From an uncultured Eubacteriales bacterium (GTDB lineage Bacteria; Bacillota; Clostridia; Christensenellales; Christensenellaceae), in contig USII01000020.1 in assembly GCA_900554725.1 (NCBI GenBank), positions 1 to 10,365 on the forward strand: a DNA stretch of 10,365 nucleotides. The letters run 5' to 3'. Made by a program: the position numbers and the translations under genes. The notes beneath the pieces were generated by a model that saw only the letters and a program-made list of their open reading frames with translations, was not told the DNA's origin and made no database searches. Shown piece by piece: positions 1 through 6,075 of the stretch. Position 1 is the first letter of the stretch. Each line of letters begins with the position of its first letter.

Positions 1-270
1 CTGATAGCTGAGCGTGCCGCCATCGGAAACACTCGCTTCTACGCTGATCGCCTCTGCCGTATCGCCGATCGTGTAAGTTTTACCCTTTGGCTGGGAGGTA
101 ATTACGGGCACTCCAATTGCTTTGCCAAAAACGATAATGTCAGTCGGCTGCAACACACTGTCGGCAGGATCGCCTGTCTCATTGTCGCCTGCCAACACCG
201 TCGCCGGCAGCAACGCAGATATCAGGCACAAGCAGAGTACTATTATCTTCCAACGCTTTTCCCCTCTCAT
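1..270 (-). CDS. Secreted Ig-like-domain protein, N-terminal part (cut by window edge)
   Basis: The 90 visible codons begin at the ATG read from 270 to 268, preceded by a strong AAAGGAGG ribosome binding site 6 bases upstream. The N-terminus is a classical signal peptide: basic start (MRGEKRWK), hydrophobic core at about residues 9-26 and a likely signal peptidase I site after the VLA at residues 25-27. From about residue 54 the pattern PVITSQPKG, then YTIGDTAEAISVEASV, then GGTLSYQ matches the start of a bacterial Ig-like domain, a beta-sandwich common in Clostridia cell-surface proteins. The rest lies beyond the left edge, so total length, anchoring (S-layer homology, LPXTG or other) and ligand cannot be judged. 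It starts 65 bases after the stop of the 79-residue gene on the same strand and may be cotranscribed with it. Export is well supported; the Ig-like call is good but rests on under 40 residues. Confidence 0.8.
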   Translation of the reverse strand, partial: MRGEKRWKIIVLCLCLISALLPATVLAGDNETGDPADSVLQPTDIIVFGKAIGVPVITSQPKGKTYTIGDTAEAISVEASVSDGGTLSYQ

Positions 271-335
271 GTTGTTTCCTCCTTTTTTATATTGATTTCT
301 GACCGTGCCGTTTTCGCGCAGGGCACAGTTTTTCG

Positions 336-575
336 TTATGGAATACCCCCAAGCTGGCAGGAACCGCAATCGATACTCGATGGTTCTTCATCTACTGGCT
401 CGCTGTGCTGGCAGGCGTCCTCAATGGTCAACAGGATGGGGCGCCCCTCCTGAGTGTATGCCGGGTTTTCGATCAGGCCGCTGTAATCCTCCAGATATTT
501 TTGGGAGCGCTGATCCCAATACACGGGAATCTCCAGAATGGCTCCCTCAATCTCAAATCGCTGGACTTTCTCCAT
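336..575 (-). CDS. 79-residue cysteine-containing hypothetical protein
   Basis: This small acidic protein starts MEKVQRFEIEG and ends with DCGSCQLGGIP. I recall similar short Clostridia proteins of unknown function: an N-terminal beta-rich stretch, a central EDYSG...NPAYTQEGRPILLTIEDAC segment and a C-terminal DCGSC motif. No enzymatic family is recognised. Visible cysteines are C54 and the CGSC pair near residues 70-73, which could bind a metal or form a disulfide; this is inference. The start is ATG at 575, with a purine-rich AAAGGGGG about 8 bases upstream. The same frame is open further upstream but offers no better start. It follows a structured leader or RNA candidate on the same strand and no separate promoter is obvious between them. 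It ends 65 bases before the Ig-like gene. Confidence that it is a real gene is moderate; function is unknown. Confidence 0.6.
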   Translation of the reverse strand: MEKVQRFEIEGAILEIPVYWDQRSQKYLEDYSGLIENPAYTQEGRPILLTIEDACQHSEPVDEEPSSIDCGSCQLGGIP

Positions 576-642
576 TCCCGAGCCCCCTTTCCTTTGCTCT
601 CCAGTGCGGGCAGAACGCCATGCAGGGTTTATGGATGCGCAT
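553..642 (-). CDS. Possible 29-codon upstream ORF overlapping the 79-residue gene
   Basis: The best Shine-Dalgarno in this stretch (AGGAGG on the minus strand, 653-658) is not in front of the 79-residue gene. It lies 10 bases before an ATG at 642, which opens a 29-residue frame beginning MRIHKPCMAFCPHW. That frame ends at a TGA (553-555), inside the first codons of the downstream gene and in a different frame. This arrangement could give translational coupling or a leader peptide. The spacing is at the long end of normal and the peptide resembles nothing I know, so it may be chance. Confidence 0.25.
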   Translation of the reverse strand: MRIHKPCMAFCPHWRAKERGLGNGESPAI

Positions 643-685
643 GCTGCAAATACCTCCTCTCAAAGGGGCCAGATTGGCTGCAATC

Positions 686-734
686 AAAAAAGGGCGCGCT
701 GCGGCCACGGATAACCCGCAAACGCAGTGCGTCC
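686..734 (-). terminator. Intrinsic terminator ending the RNA candidate
   Basis: On the minus strand the arm 734-723 (GGACGCACTGCG) pairs with 703-692 (CGCAGCGCGCCC) at ten of twelve positions, the exceptions being two A-C mismatches. Six T follow directly (686-691). The loop is long, 19 bases. It lies 111 bases before the start codon of the 79-residue gene, so transcription of that gene would have to read through it. Confidence 0.6.
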
Positions 735-914
735 TTTGAAAATGGCATTATGAGATTGTCCACAGGGAAAAAGAGCAGGCCCATACCCGCCTATCTGTTT
801 CGCAATATGGAGTTCACCCCATTTATGAAAGGCATTCTTGCAAATTTTCATCTATTGCCCCTGCTCTTCCTCAAGAAAACTGCCACGCCTCTTAAGGCTA
901 TATTGTCTCGTATT
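686..914 (-). ncRNA. Candidate structured RNA or regulatory leader, about 230 nt
   Basis: Read on the minus strand, this stretch starts just after a TATAAT box and ends at an intrinsic terminator. It holds nested helices that do not conflict: 881-885 with 743-747, 870-873 with 751-754, 860-868 with 771-779 (nine consecutive pairs), and then an apparent three-way junction made of 854-858 with 802-806, 846-851 with 825-830, and 819-822 with 807-810. No T-box motif or common riboswitch core was recognised. It could be a stand-alone small RNA (a 6S-like RNA is one option, given size and a long closing stem, though it is more branched than typical) or an attenuator leader of the gene at 336-575. 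Helices were found by eye, without energy calculation. Confidence 0.4.
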
Positions 915-920
915 ATTTTT

Positions 921-926
921 ATTATA
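921..926 (-). promoter_or_regulatory. TATAAT -10 box for the 686-914 RNA candidate
   Basis: A perfect TATAAT on the minus strand lies in an AT-rich stretch, about 7 bases before the inferred start of the structured region. No good -35 hexamer is seen 16-18 bases upstream (the best is TAGGAA), so the promoter may be weak, need an activator, or be a chance match. Confidence 0.4.
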
Positions 927-965
927 TAGAAGGAAAAGCGGGATTCCTATTACCCATTTTACCCC

Positions 966-1001
966 AAAAAACGGGTGATGCCCGCGGGATTCCGCGGGCA
1001 T
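966..1001 (-). terminator. Terminator after the regulator gene
   Basis: A perfect 10-base-pair stem, ATGCCCGCGG with CCGCGGGCAT, closes a 4-base loop (988-991) only 4 bases after the stop codon at 1006. A run of six T on the minus strand (966-971) follows after a 6-base spacer. The stem is strong; the spacer makes the T-run placement less than ideal. On the plus strand four T follow the stem. Confidence 0.65.
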
Positions 1002-1005
1002 TTTG

Positions 1006-2217
1006 CTATCGAAGCATGTATTGTTTCAGTTCTTTTCTGGTCTCCACATTCAGTTTTCTCATCACTTCAGAGAGGTGACTTTTCACCGTATTTGCCGAAA
1101 TATGCAGGTGTTCTGCAATCTCCTGATTGGTCCAGCCCCTGGCGGCCAGCATTGCCATGGCAAATTCGGTAGTGGTCAAATCGGCCGCCACATTATGGCC
1201 GGTGATGGGGTTATGAACTCTACGCCATCCGGAAGAGAACCGGTAGGTGATCTCGATGATCCTCTTGAAATCTTTCGGCCATTTTGGCTTAATGACTGCC
1301 TCCAGCATTGCCCCTAAAAGGCCGTGATGCTCTCCAAAACCTTCAATCAGATCGTCTGGCCGAGCAATCTCCCATGCCGTCAGAAGGTGGGTTTCAGCGC
1401 GGTCGGGCTGTTTTAAGCTCATATAGTCCATTACCGCTACCAGGTGCAGATAGATGGCGGGAATCGGGTAGTTGGCCGCGCCCATGGCAAGGGTTGCTTC
1501 CACAATTCCCGCACTGCGGGCATATTCCTCTTTCAAATAGAGGTTGTGCGCCTGCACATACAGGGCAAATGCCCGAAGCCCGGGCGGCAGCATTGGCAGA
1601 AAACTCGGTGCCTCCGGCATTTCCTCCGGCAATGGCAGATGGAGCAGCACCGCACCCGTCGAAGCGATAAAAGCTGCTGCCGCCCGGAACTGAGGTGCCT
1701 GTTTTCCTGCAGCGGTAAGAGAAGCATTTAATTCCCCCAAAGCAAATCTGGCCCGCGGTATCTCTCCAATAGAGAGGTTGGAATAAGCGTAGATCAGGCA
1801 GGCGGAGAGCCGCGCTCCCATATCGGGGCTGGTCAGATAAAGTTCTGCCGCTTTTGCCGCCTCCTCCGGATGTCCGCTGAAATAATGGTACTCAGCAAAA
1901 GCAATCTCCTGCTGGGGACCTGCGGCCATTGCTTCCACAGCCTCCCGGCAGTGCCCCGGAGCAAATGCTGTATTCATAAGCGGCATGAGGTTAGCGCGAT
2001 CCAGCGGGCTGCCGCCCATCACCTGTGCCGGGGCGGATTTCACCTGCCGCCGCACCCGGCGCGGATCGCCGGGCTTCTCTGCATCGATGGGAATGGCCCA
2101 TGACTTTCCAAACCTCTGCACCCCGGGAATGCGCCCCTCAGAACAGTATTGGTTGATTCTCCGCTCGGATACGCCCCATTTTTCTGCCGCCTCCCGGATG
2201 GACAGATAACTCTTCAT
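1006..2217 (-). CDS. Two-HTH transcriptional regulator: excisionase/MerR-like N-terminus, LuxR-type C-terminus
   Basis: The chosen start is the ATG at 2217 (403 residues), because AAGGCGGTGG lies 6 bases before it; an in-frame ATG at 2253 has no such site. Residues 3-45 (YLSIREAAEKWGVSERRINQYCSEGRI, then QRFGKSWAIP) form a MerR/excisionase-like winged helix-turn-helix. The middle, about 60-340, is alanine- and leucine-rich and helical with paired-helix periodicity, resembling TPR-type sensor regions. Residues 347-403 are a GerE/LuxR HTH: LTTTEFAMAMLAARGWTNQEI, then ISANTVKSHLSEVMRKLNV. There is no receiver domain, no membrane segment and no obvious ATPase motif, so it is not a classical response regulator. 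This double-HTH layout occurs in Clostridia and related groups; ligand and targets are unknown. Its promoter has a palindrome in the spacer, consistent with autoregulation (inference). It is monocistronic, flanked by terminators. Confidence 0.85.
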   Translation of the reverse strand: MKSYLSIREAAEKWGVSERRINQYCSEGRIPGVQRFGKSWAIPIDAEKPGDPRRVRRQVKSAPAQVMGGSPLDRANLMPLMNTAFAPGHCREAVEAMAAGPQQEIAFAEYHYFSGHPEEAAKAAELYLTSPDMGARLSACLIYAYSNLSIGEIPRARFALGELNASLTAAGKQAPQFRAAAAFIASTGAVLLHLPLPEEMPEAPSFLPMLPPGLRAFALYVQAHNLYLKEEYARSAGIVEATLAMGAANYPIPAIYLHLVAVMDYMSLKQPDRAETHLLTAWEIARPDDLIEGFGEHHGLLGAMLEAVIKPKWPKDFKRIIEITYRFSSGWRRVHNPITGHNVAADLTTTEFAMAMLAARGWTNQEIAEHLHISANTVKSHLSEVMRKLNVETRKELKQYMLR

Positions 2218-2283
2218 TTTGCCACCGCCTTTTAAAGAGTAATACCCCTGCATTATTATACATACGCAGAATTTTCTCCCCGT

Positions 2284-2312
2284 ATTATATGCGAATATTC
2301 GTAGAGTTTCAA
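2284..2312 (-). promoter_or_regulatory. Promoter of the two-HTH regulator, with spacer palindrome
   Basis: On the minus strand TTGAAA (2307-2312) and a perfect TATAAT (2284-2289) are separated by exactly 17 bases. The spacer contains the perfect 10-base palindrome CGAATATTCG (2292-2301). Transcription would start near 2277, leaving a 5' leader of about 60 bases before the ATG at 2217. The palindrome is well placed to act as an operator where a bound protein would block RNA polymerase; that role is inferred. Confidence 0.75.
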
Positions 2313-2336
2313 GTTTTCTCTAGCCTCTGGAATATC

Positions 2337-2370
2337 TTTCGAGGGAACCCTCGAAAATCGCCACTTTCGA
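2337..2370. repeat. Alternating TTTCGA/TCGAAA cluster with a 20-bp perfect inverted repeat
   Basis: TTTCGAGGG, two A, then CCCTCGAAA (2337-2356) is a perfect inverted repeat with 9-base arms. A third TTTCGA follows at 2365-2370. The hexamer thus occurs at 2337, 2351 and 2365 with alternating orientation and an exact 14-base step. No T-run follows on either strand, so it is not a terminator. It ends 25 bases upstream of the -35 box of the regulator promoter, where an operator or activator site could be. Confidence 0.5.
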
Positions 2371-2394
2371 TGATGGCCGCATATCTTGCGGACG

Positions 2395-2550
2395 CTAAAA
2401 TTTGAAAAAGCAAAAGAAAAACTCTATGCAAATGGAAATCCACTTGCATAGAGCTCCCCTATTTTCCGTTCGCTTGGCATAGGCCAGCATTTTTGCAATA
2501 CTTCTTTCATGCTCCTCTGCCATTTGCCCGGCCCTTTTCTTTGCAGTCAT
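2395..2550 (-). CDS. Possible 51-codon ORF coupled to ileS by TGATG
   Basis: The ileS stop TGA (2550-2552) shares its A with an ATG at 2548-2550, the TGATG form typical of translational coupling. The frame reads MTAKKRAGQMAEEHERSIAK and continues to a TAG at 2395. Its last 19 or so codons lie inside the ileS terminator hairpin and T-run, which explains the odd phenylalanine-rich end (FFFCFFKF). A normal transcript would end before the stop codon. It may be chance, or the remnant of a small downstream gene. No homologue is recognised. Confidence 0.2.
   Translation of the reverse strand: MTAKKRAGQMAEEHERSIAKMLAYAKRTENRGALCKWISICIEFFFCFFKF
2401..2453 (-). terminator. Strong terminator after ileS
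   Basis: On the minus strand 2453-2440 pairs with 2435-2422 over 14 positions (one G-U) with a 4-base loop, followed by a T-rich tail (TTTTTCTTTTGCTTTTT) down to about 2402. It lies about 97 bases after the ileS stop codon and is the only good terminator of that transcript. Confidence 0.9.
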
Positions 2551-5500
2551 CAGATGGTTTCCACAGAGAGGGTTGCGGGCGTTCCATTGATATCCCACTG
2601 TTTCTCATAGCCGGAAAGCTTTCCATAGACCACTTCGTCTGCCAGCGTTTCTGCGGCAATTTCGTCCTGGTATTCCCGCAGAACCTGAGCCACTTCGCCA
2701 TCTAAAACTCCCAGGCGGATGTGATCTGTAACCTGGAAGCCCGCCTCTTTGCGCATTGTCTGCACTTTGCTGATAATTTCTCTGACATTGCCTTCCGCAA
2801 TCAGCTCGGGCGTCAGCGTTTCATCCAAAATGACAGCATATTCGCCTTCGGTTTCCACGGCAAAGCCCTCTTTTTGCATGGGCTCTATGAGCAAGTCCTC
2901 CTCCGCCAGCGAGACAGGCTGCCCGTTTACTTCAAAGCGATATACCCCGCCGCCTGCCACGGCCTTTACAATGGCGCTGCCATCGGCCTGCGACAAATGC
3001 GCGCGAATTCCCCCAAGAAGCTTGCCGTATTTTGGCCCCAGCGTGCGCAGCTGTGGCTTAATTTGATAGGTGATAAACTGCTCCATCTCGGCCCCGAGTT
3101 TCACGGCCTTGATGTTGAGCTCGCCTTTTATGATTTCCAGATACTGCTCTGGCAGCTGTTCCACGCCGCCCACATACATGGTGGAAAGCGGTTGGCGGTT
3201 CTTCAGGCCGGCCGTATTGCGGCAGGCCCGCCCAAGCGTGACAATCTTGAGCACGCGCTCCATATTTTCCTCCAGCTGCTCATCGATGCGGGAGACATCT
3301 GCCATGGGATACCCGCAAAGATGCACGCTCCCAGGCGCGTTCTGATCTACGCTGCGCACCAGGTTCTGGTATATCGTTTCGCAGATGAAGGGCGTAAAGG
3401 GCGCGATGAGGCGAATAAATGTCTCAAGGACGGTATAGAGCGTCATATATGCATCTATCTTATCCTGCGTCATCTCGCTGCCCCAGTAGCGCTCGCGGCC
3501 ACGGCGCACATACCAGTTGGAAAGTTCGTCCACAAAAGCCGCCAGTTCCCTTGCCGCCTCTGTGATATGATAGCCATCGAGATACTCTGTCACCCTGCGC
3601 ACAGTGGAGTTCAACCTGGAAAGCACCCAGCGATCCAAAATGGGCAGTTTTTCAGAATCCGAAAGCGCGTGCTTAGTAGGATCGAAGCTATCTATTTCGG
3701 CATAGAGAATATAGAAGGCATAGGTGTTCCAAAGCGGCCCCATAAACTTGCGCTGCGCCTCCGAAACAGCCTCCCCATAGAACCGGTTTGGAAGCCAGGG
3801 CGCAGAGCCCGAATAGAAATACCAGCGCACCGCATCAGCCCCCTGCTTATCCAGCACAGACCAAGGGTCCACCACATTTCCGATATGCTTGCTCATCTTG
3901 CGGCCATCCTTATCCTGCACATGGCCCAGCACGATGCAGTTTTGGAAAGGCGCTCTGCCAAATACCGCCGTGCCGATGGCAAGCAGCGTATAGAACCAGC
4001 CGCGCGTCTGATCGACGGCCTCGCTGATAAAGTTTGCCGGGAAGCGCTTTTCAAATTCCTCTTTATGTTCAAAGGGATAGTGCCACTGTGCAAAGGGCAT
4101 GGAGCCGGAATCATACCAGCAATCGATGACTTCCGGAACCCGCTGCATCCTGCCGCCGCACTTGGGGCAGCGAAGCGTTACCCTATCGATAAAGGGCTTA
4201 TGCAGCTCGATATCTTCCGGCACATTTTCGCCCATTTCCTTAAGCTCTGCAATGCTTCCCACCACATGGATATGCCCGCATTCGCAGACCCAAATAGGAA
4301 GCGGCGTACCCCAATAGCGCTCACGGGAAATGCCCCAGTCGATCACATTATCCAGGAAGTTTCCCATACGGCCATCTCGGATGTTTTCGGGCAGCCAGTT
4401 GATGCTGGCGTTATTTTTCATCAGCTCATCGTGCAGCGCCGTCATTTTGATAAACCAGGTGCTTCTTGCATAGTAGATAAGCGGTGTGTTGCAGCGCCAG
4501 CAGAAGGGATAGCTGTGCGTAAATTCAGGCGCATCGTAGAGCAGGCCGTCCTGCTCCAGCGCTTCGATGATTTTCGCATCTGCATCTTTTACAAACATGC
4601 CATCCCAGGGGGTTCCGCCGCACATCTGCCCCTTGTCATCCACAAGCTGGATAAAGGGAAGGCCATGCTCTCGGCAGACACGGGCGTCATCCTCGCCAAA
4701 GGCCGGTGCATTATGCACAATGCCTGTGCCGTCCGTCGTCGTGACATAGTCATCTGCAATGATATAGTGGGCTTTGCCATGGCCCTGGCAAGCCTCTTTT
4801 GTGCAGGCGAACAGTGGCTCATAGCTTCTGCCCACAAGCTCGCTGCCCCGATAAGTCTGCACGATTTCCGCATCCTCGCCCAGCACCCGCGTCACCAAAT
4901 CCTTCGCGAGAATATATGCCTTGCCCTCCTTTTTCGCCTTTGCATATTCCACATTCGCGTTGACGCACAGGCAAACATTGGAAGGCAGCGTCCAGGGGGT
5001 TGTCGTCCAGGCGAGATAGGAAGCATCTTCATCCACACACCGGAAAATTGCCGTGGCAGAGCGCTCTGTCACATCCTGATACCCCTGAGCAACCTCGTGG
5101 GAGGAAAGGGCCGTTCCGCACCGCGGGCAGTAGGGCACAATTTTATGCCCTTTATAAAGCAGACCCTTTTCGTGAATTTGCTTGAGCGACCACCAGACAG
5201 ATTCGATGTAGCTGTTATCATAGGTGATATAGGGGTTTTCCATATCCGCCCAATATCCCACGCGCTGGCTCATCTCTTCCCATTCACTCTTGTATTTCCA
5301 AACGCTTTCCTTGCATTTTTGGATAAACGGCTCCACGCCATACGCTTCTATCTGCTCCTTGCCATCAAGATGCAGCTGCTTTTCCACTTCCAGCTCTACA
5401 GGCAGGCCATGGGTATCCCATCCCGCCTTGCGCAGAACATTATAGCCCTGCATGGCTTTATAGCGCGGGAACAGATCTTTGATACAGCGCGTCAGAATAT

Positions 5501-5672
5501 GGCCGATATGCGGTTTCCCGTTTGCCGTAGGCGGGCCATCATAAAAGGTAAATTCCGGCCGACCCTTTCCCGCCTCCTGCGCCTTTTTAAAGATCTCTTC
5601 CTTTTCCCAGAAGGAGAGCACCTCTTTCTCTCTTCCGACAAAGTTTAAATCCGTGCTTACTTTTTGATACAT
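2550..5672 (-). CDS. ileS: Isoleucyl-tRNA synthetase, type 2 (eukaryote-like)
   Basis: This cytoplasmic class I enzyme charges tRNA-Ile with isoleucine using ATP. The 1040 residues match the long IleS type. In order: the HIGH signature as GKPHIGH (residues 52-58); GWDTHGLPVE (84-93); cysteine pair CPRC (182-185); the CP1 editing domain with TTTPWTLPSN (223-232) and TDGTGIVHNAPAFGEDD (313-329); CWRC (391-394); CPKC (502-505); and the second signature as KMSKH (592-596) in place of KMSKS. The C-terminal part, from about 660, is the helical anticodon-binding region. The start ATG at 5672 has TAGGAGTGG 7 bases upstream and begins MYQKVSTDLNF, as usual for the family. A T-box leader and its own promoter precede it and a strong terminator follows, so it is essentially monocistronic. 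The TANGKPHIGH and KMSKH variants point to the type 2 class, known for low mupirocin sensitivity; the actual phenotype is inference. Confidence 0.98.
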   Translation of the reverse strand: MYQKVSTDLNFVGREKEVLSFWEKEEIFKKAQEAGKGRPEFTFYDGPPTANGKPHIGHILTRCIKDLFPRYKAMQGYNVLRKAGWDTHGLPVELEVEKQLHLDGKEQIEAYGVEPFIQKCKESVWKYKSEWEEMSQRVGYWADMENPYITYDNSYIESVWWSLKQIHEKGLLYKGHKIVPYCPRCGTALSSHEVAQGYQDVTERSATAIFRCVDEDASYLAWTTTPWTLPSNVCLCVNANVEYAKAKKEGKAYILAKDLVTRVLGEDAEIVQTYRGSELVGRSYEPLFACTKEACQGHGKAHYIIADDYVTTTDGTGIVHNAPAFGEDDARVCREHGLPFIQLVDDKGQMCGGTPWDGMFVKDADAKIIEALEQDGLLYDAPEFTHSYPFCWRCNTPLIYYARSTWFIKMTALHDELMKNNASINWLPENIRDGRMGNFLDNVIDWGISRERYWGTPLPIWVCECGHIHVVGSIAELKEMGENVPEDIELHKPFIDRVTLRCPKCGGRMQRVPEVIDCWYDSGSMPFAQWHYPFEHKEEFEKRFPANFISEAVDQTRGWFYTLLAIGTAVFGRAPFQNCIVLGHVQDKDGRKMSKHIGNVVDPWSVLDKQGADAVRWYFYSGSAPWLPNRFYGEAVSEAQRKFMGPLWNTYAFYILYAEIDSFDPTKHALSDSEKLPILDRWVLSRLNSTVRRVTEYLDGYHITEAARELAAFVDELSNWYVRRGRERYWGSEMTQDKIDAYMTLYTVLETFIRLIAPFTPFICETIYQNLVRSVDQNAPGSVHLCGYPMADVSRIDEQLEENMERVLKIVTLGRACRNTAGLKNRQPLSTMYVGGVEQLPEQYLEIIKGELNIKAVKLGAEMEQFITYQIKPQLRTLGPKYGKLLGGIRAHLSQADGSAIVKAVAGGGVYRFEVNGQPVSLAEEDLLIEPMQKEGFAVETEGEYAVILDETLTPELIAEGNVREIISKVQTMRKEAGFQVTDHIRLGVLDGEVAQVLREYQDEIAAETLADEVVYGKLSGYEKQWDINGTPATLSVETI

Positions 5673-5746
5673 TCTTCCACTCCTATGCTTTTTGTTATCC
5701 TTTCTTCTCTTTCCCGCAGGGCCTAAAATTCCTTTGGAATGCGCTT

Positions 5747-5784
5747 AAAAAATAAAGGCCTCTTCGCTATAGGGCGAAGAGACC
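5747..5784 (-). terminator. T-box regulated terminator hairpin
   Basis: On the minus strand GGTCTCTTCGC (5784-5774) pairs with GCGAAGAGGCC (5767-5757), with one G-T pair and a 6-base loop, followed by TTTATTTTTT (5747-5756). The 5' arm overlaps the end of the conserved T-box motif, so this hairpin and the antiterminator exclude each other. Confidence 0.93.
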
Positions 5785-5955
5785 GCGGTACCACCTAAAT
5801 TCCCTTTGCAGGGCACTTTTTGCAGATAACGCCTGCCGGCGAACGCCCTTTTGAAAAGTGATAGCTGCAGTATTCCCCCCGCCGGGCTTACACCCTCCCC
5901 GGCTCGCTTTGGGCTTCCCTCTGCCTCCGTGTCTTTTCAGGCGCTTTATTTTCTT
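5747..5955 (-). promoter_or_regulatory. T-box leader (tRNA-Ile sensing) of ileS
   Basis: The conserved T-box AGGTGGTACCGCG is read on the minus strand at 5796-5784; its TGGT can pair with the ACCA end of uncharged tRNA. Stem I is closed by GAAAAG (5938-5933) with CTTTTC (5858-5853), and its apical hairpin is 5903-5898 with 5886-5881. Just before the 3' strand of the stem base lies ATC (5862-5860) followed by A, in the normal specifier position and encoding isoleucine, which agrees with the gene controlled. When tRNA-Ile is uncharged the antiterminator forms and ileS is transcribed; otherwise the terminator at 5747-5784 forms. The leader lies about 75 bases ahead of the ileS start codon. The T-box and terminator are certain; the specifier was assigned by eye. 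Confidence 0.95.
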
Positions 5956-5961
5956 TTTCTT

Positions 5962-5990
5962 ATTATATTTTATCTTTTCCCATTTGTAAA
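5962..5990 (-). promoter_or_regulatory. Promoter of the ileS T-box transcript
   Basis: On the minus strand TTTACA (5985-5990) and TATAAT (5962-5967) are separated by exactly 17 bases, an almost perfect vegetative sigma factor promoter. The predicted start near 5955 lies just before stem I of the T-box leader. Confidence 0.9.
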
Positions 5991-6010
5991 GGGTTCTGCA
6001 TTTATGTGCA

Positions 6011-6039
6011 TTGCCGCGGCGGCGCCCACATGGTATGCT
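6011..6039 (+). promoter_or_regulatory. Weak candidate promoter for csaA
   Basis: TTGCCG (6011-6016) and TATGCT (6034-6039) are 17 bases apart, each matching four of six consensus positions. They lie 36 bases before the csaA start codon and just beyond the divergent ileS promoter. This is the best match in the gap but not a strong one. Confidence 0.35.
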
Positions 6040-6075
6040 ATGCATAGAAATATGGCTTTTGGAAGGAGGCAACAG

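Noticed and set aside
305..326. GTGCC/GGCAC stem between the 79-residue gene and the Ig-like gene as a terminator
   Set aside because: The stem is only 5 base pairs with a 12-base loop and there is no T-run on the minus strand, so it gives no evidence that the two genes are separate transcripts.
305..929. Plus-strand open frames of 144 and 174 codons over the 79-residue gene and the RNA candidate
   Set aside because: They overlap each other and the minus-strand gene, lack ribosome binding sites, and encode Arg/Ser/Leu-rich low-quality sequence; the minus-strand reading explains the region better.
2377..2391. CCGCA-TATCT-TGCGG hairpin between ileS and the regulator
   Set aside because: It is short, has no T-run, and lies next to a much better terminator; too weak to list as a feature.
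2721..5648. A 975-codon open frame on the plus strand, opposite ileS
   Set aside because: It is the antisense of a certain ileS gene. The product is rich in His, Arg, Ile and Ala with no family motif, as expected from the codon bias of the sense strand, and it has no proper start site.
5767..6072. Minus-strand 101-codon frame covering the T-box leader
   Set aside because: It runs through the T-box, its promoter and terminator; the product is Lys/Arg-rich from AT-rich promoter DNA and resembles no protein.
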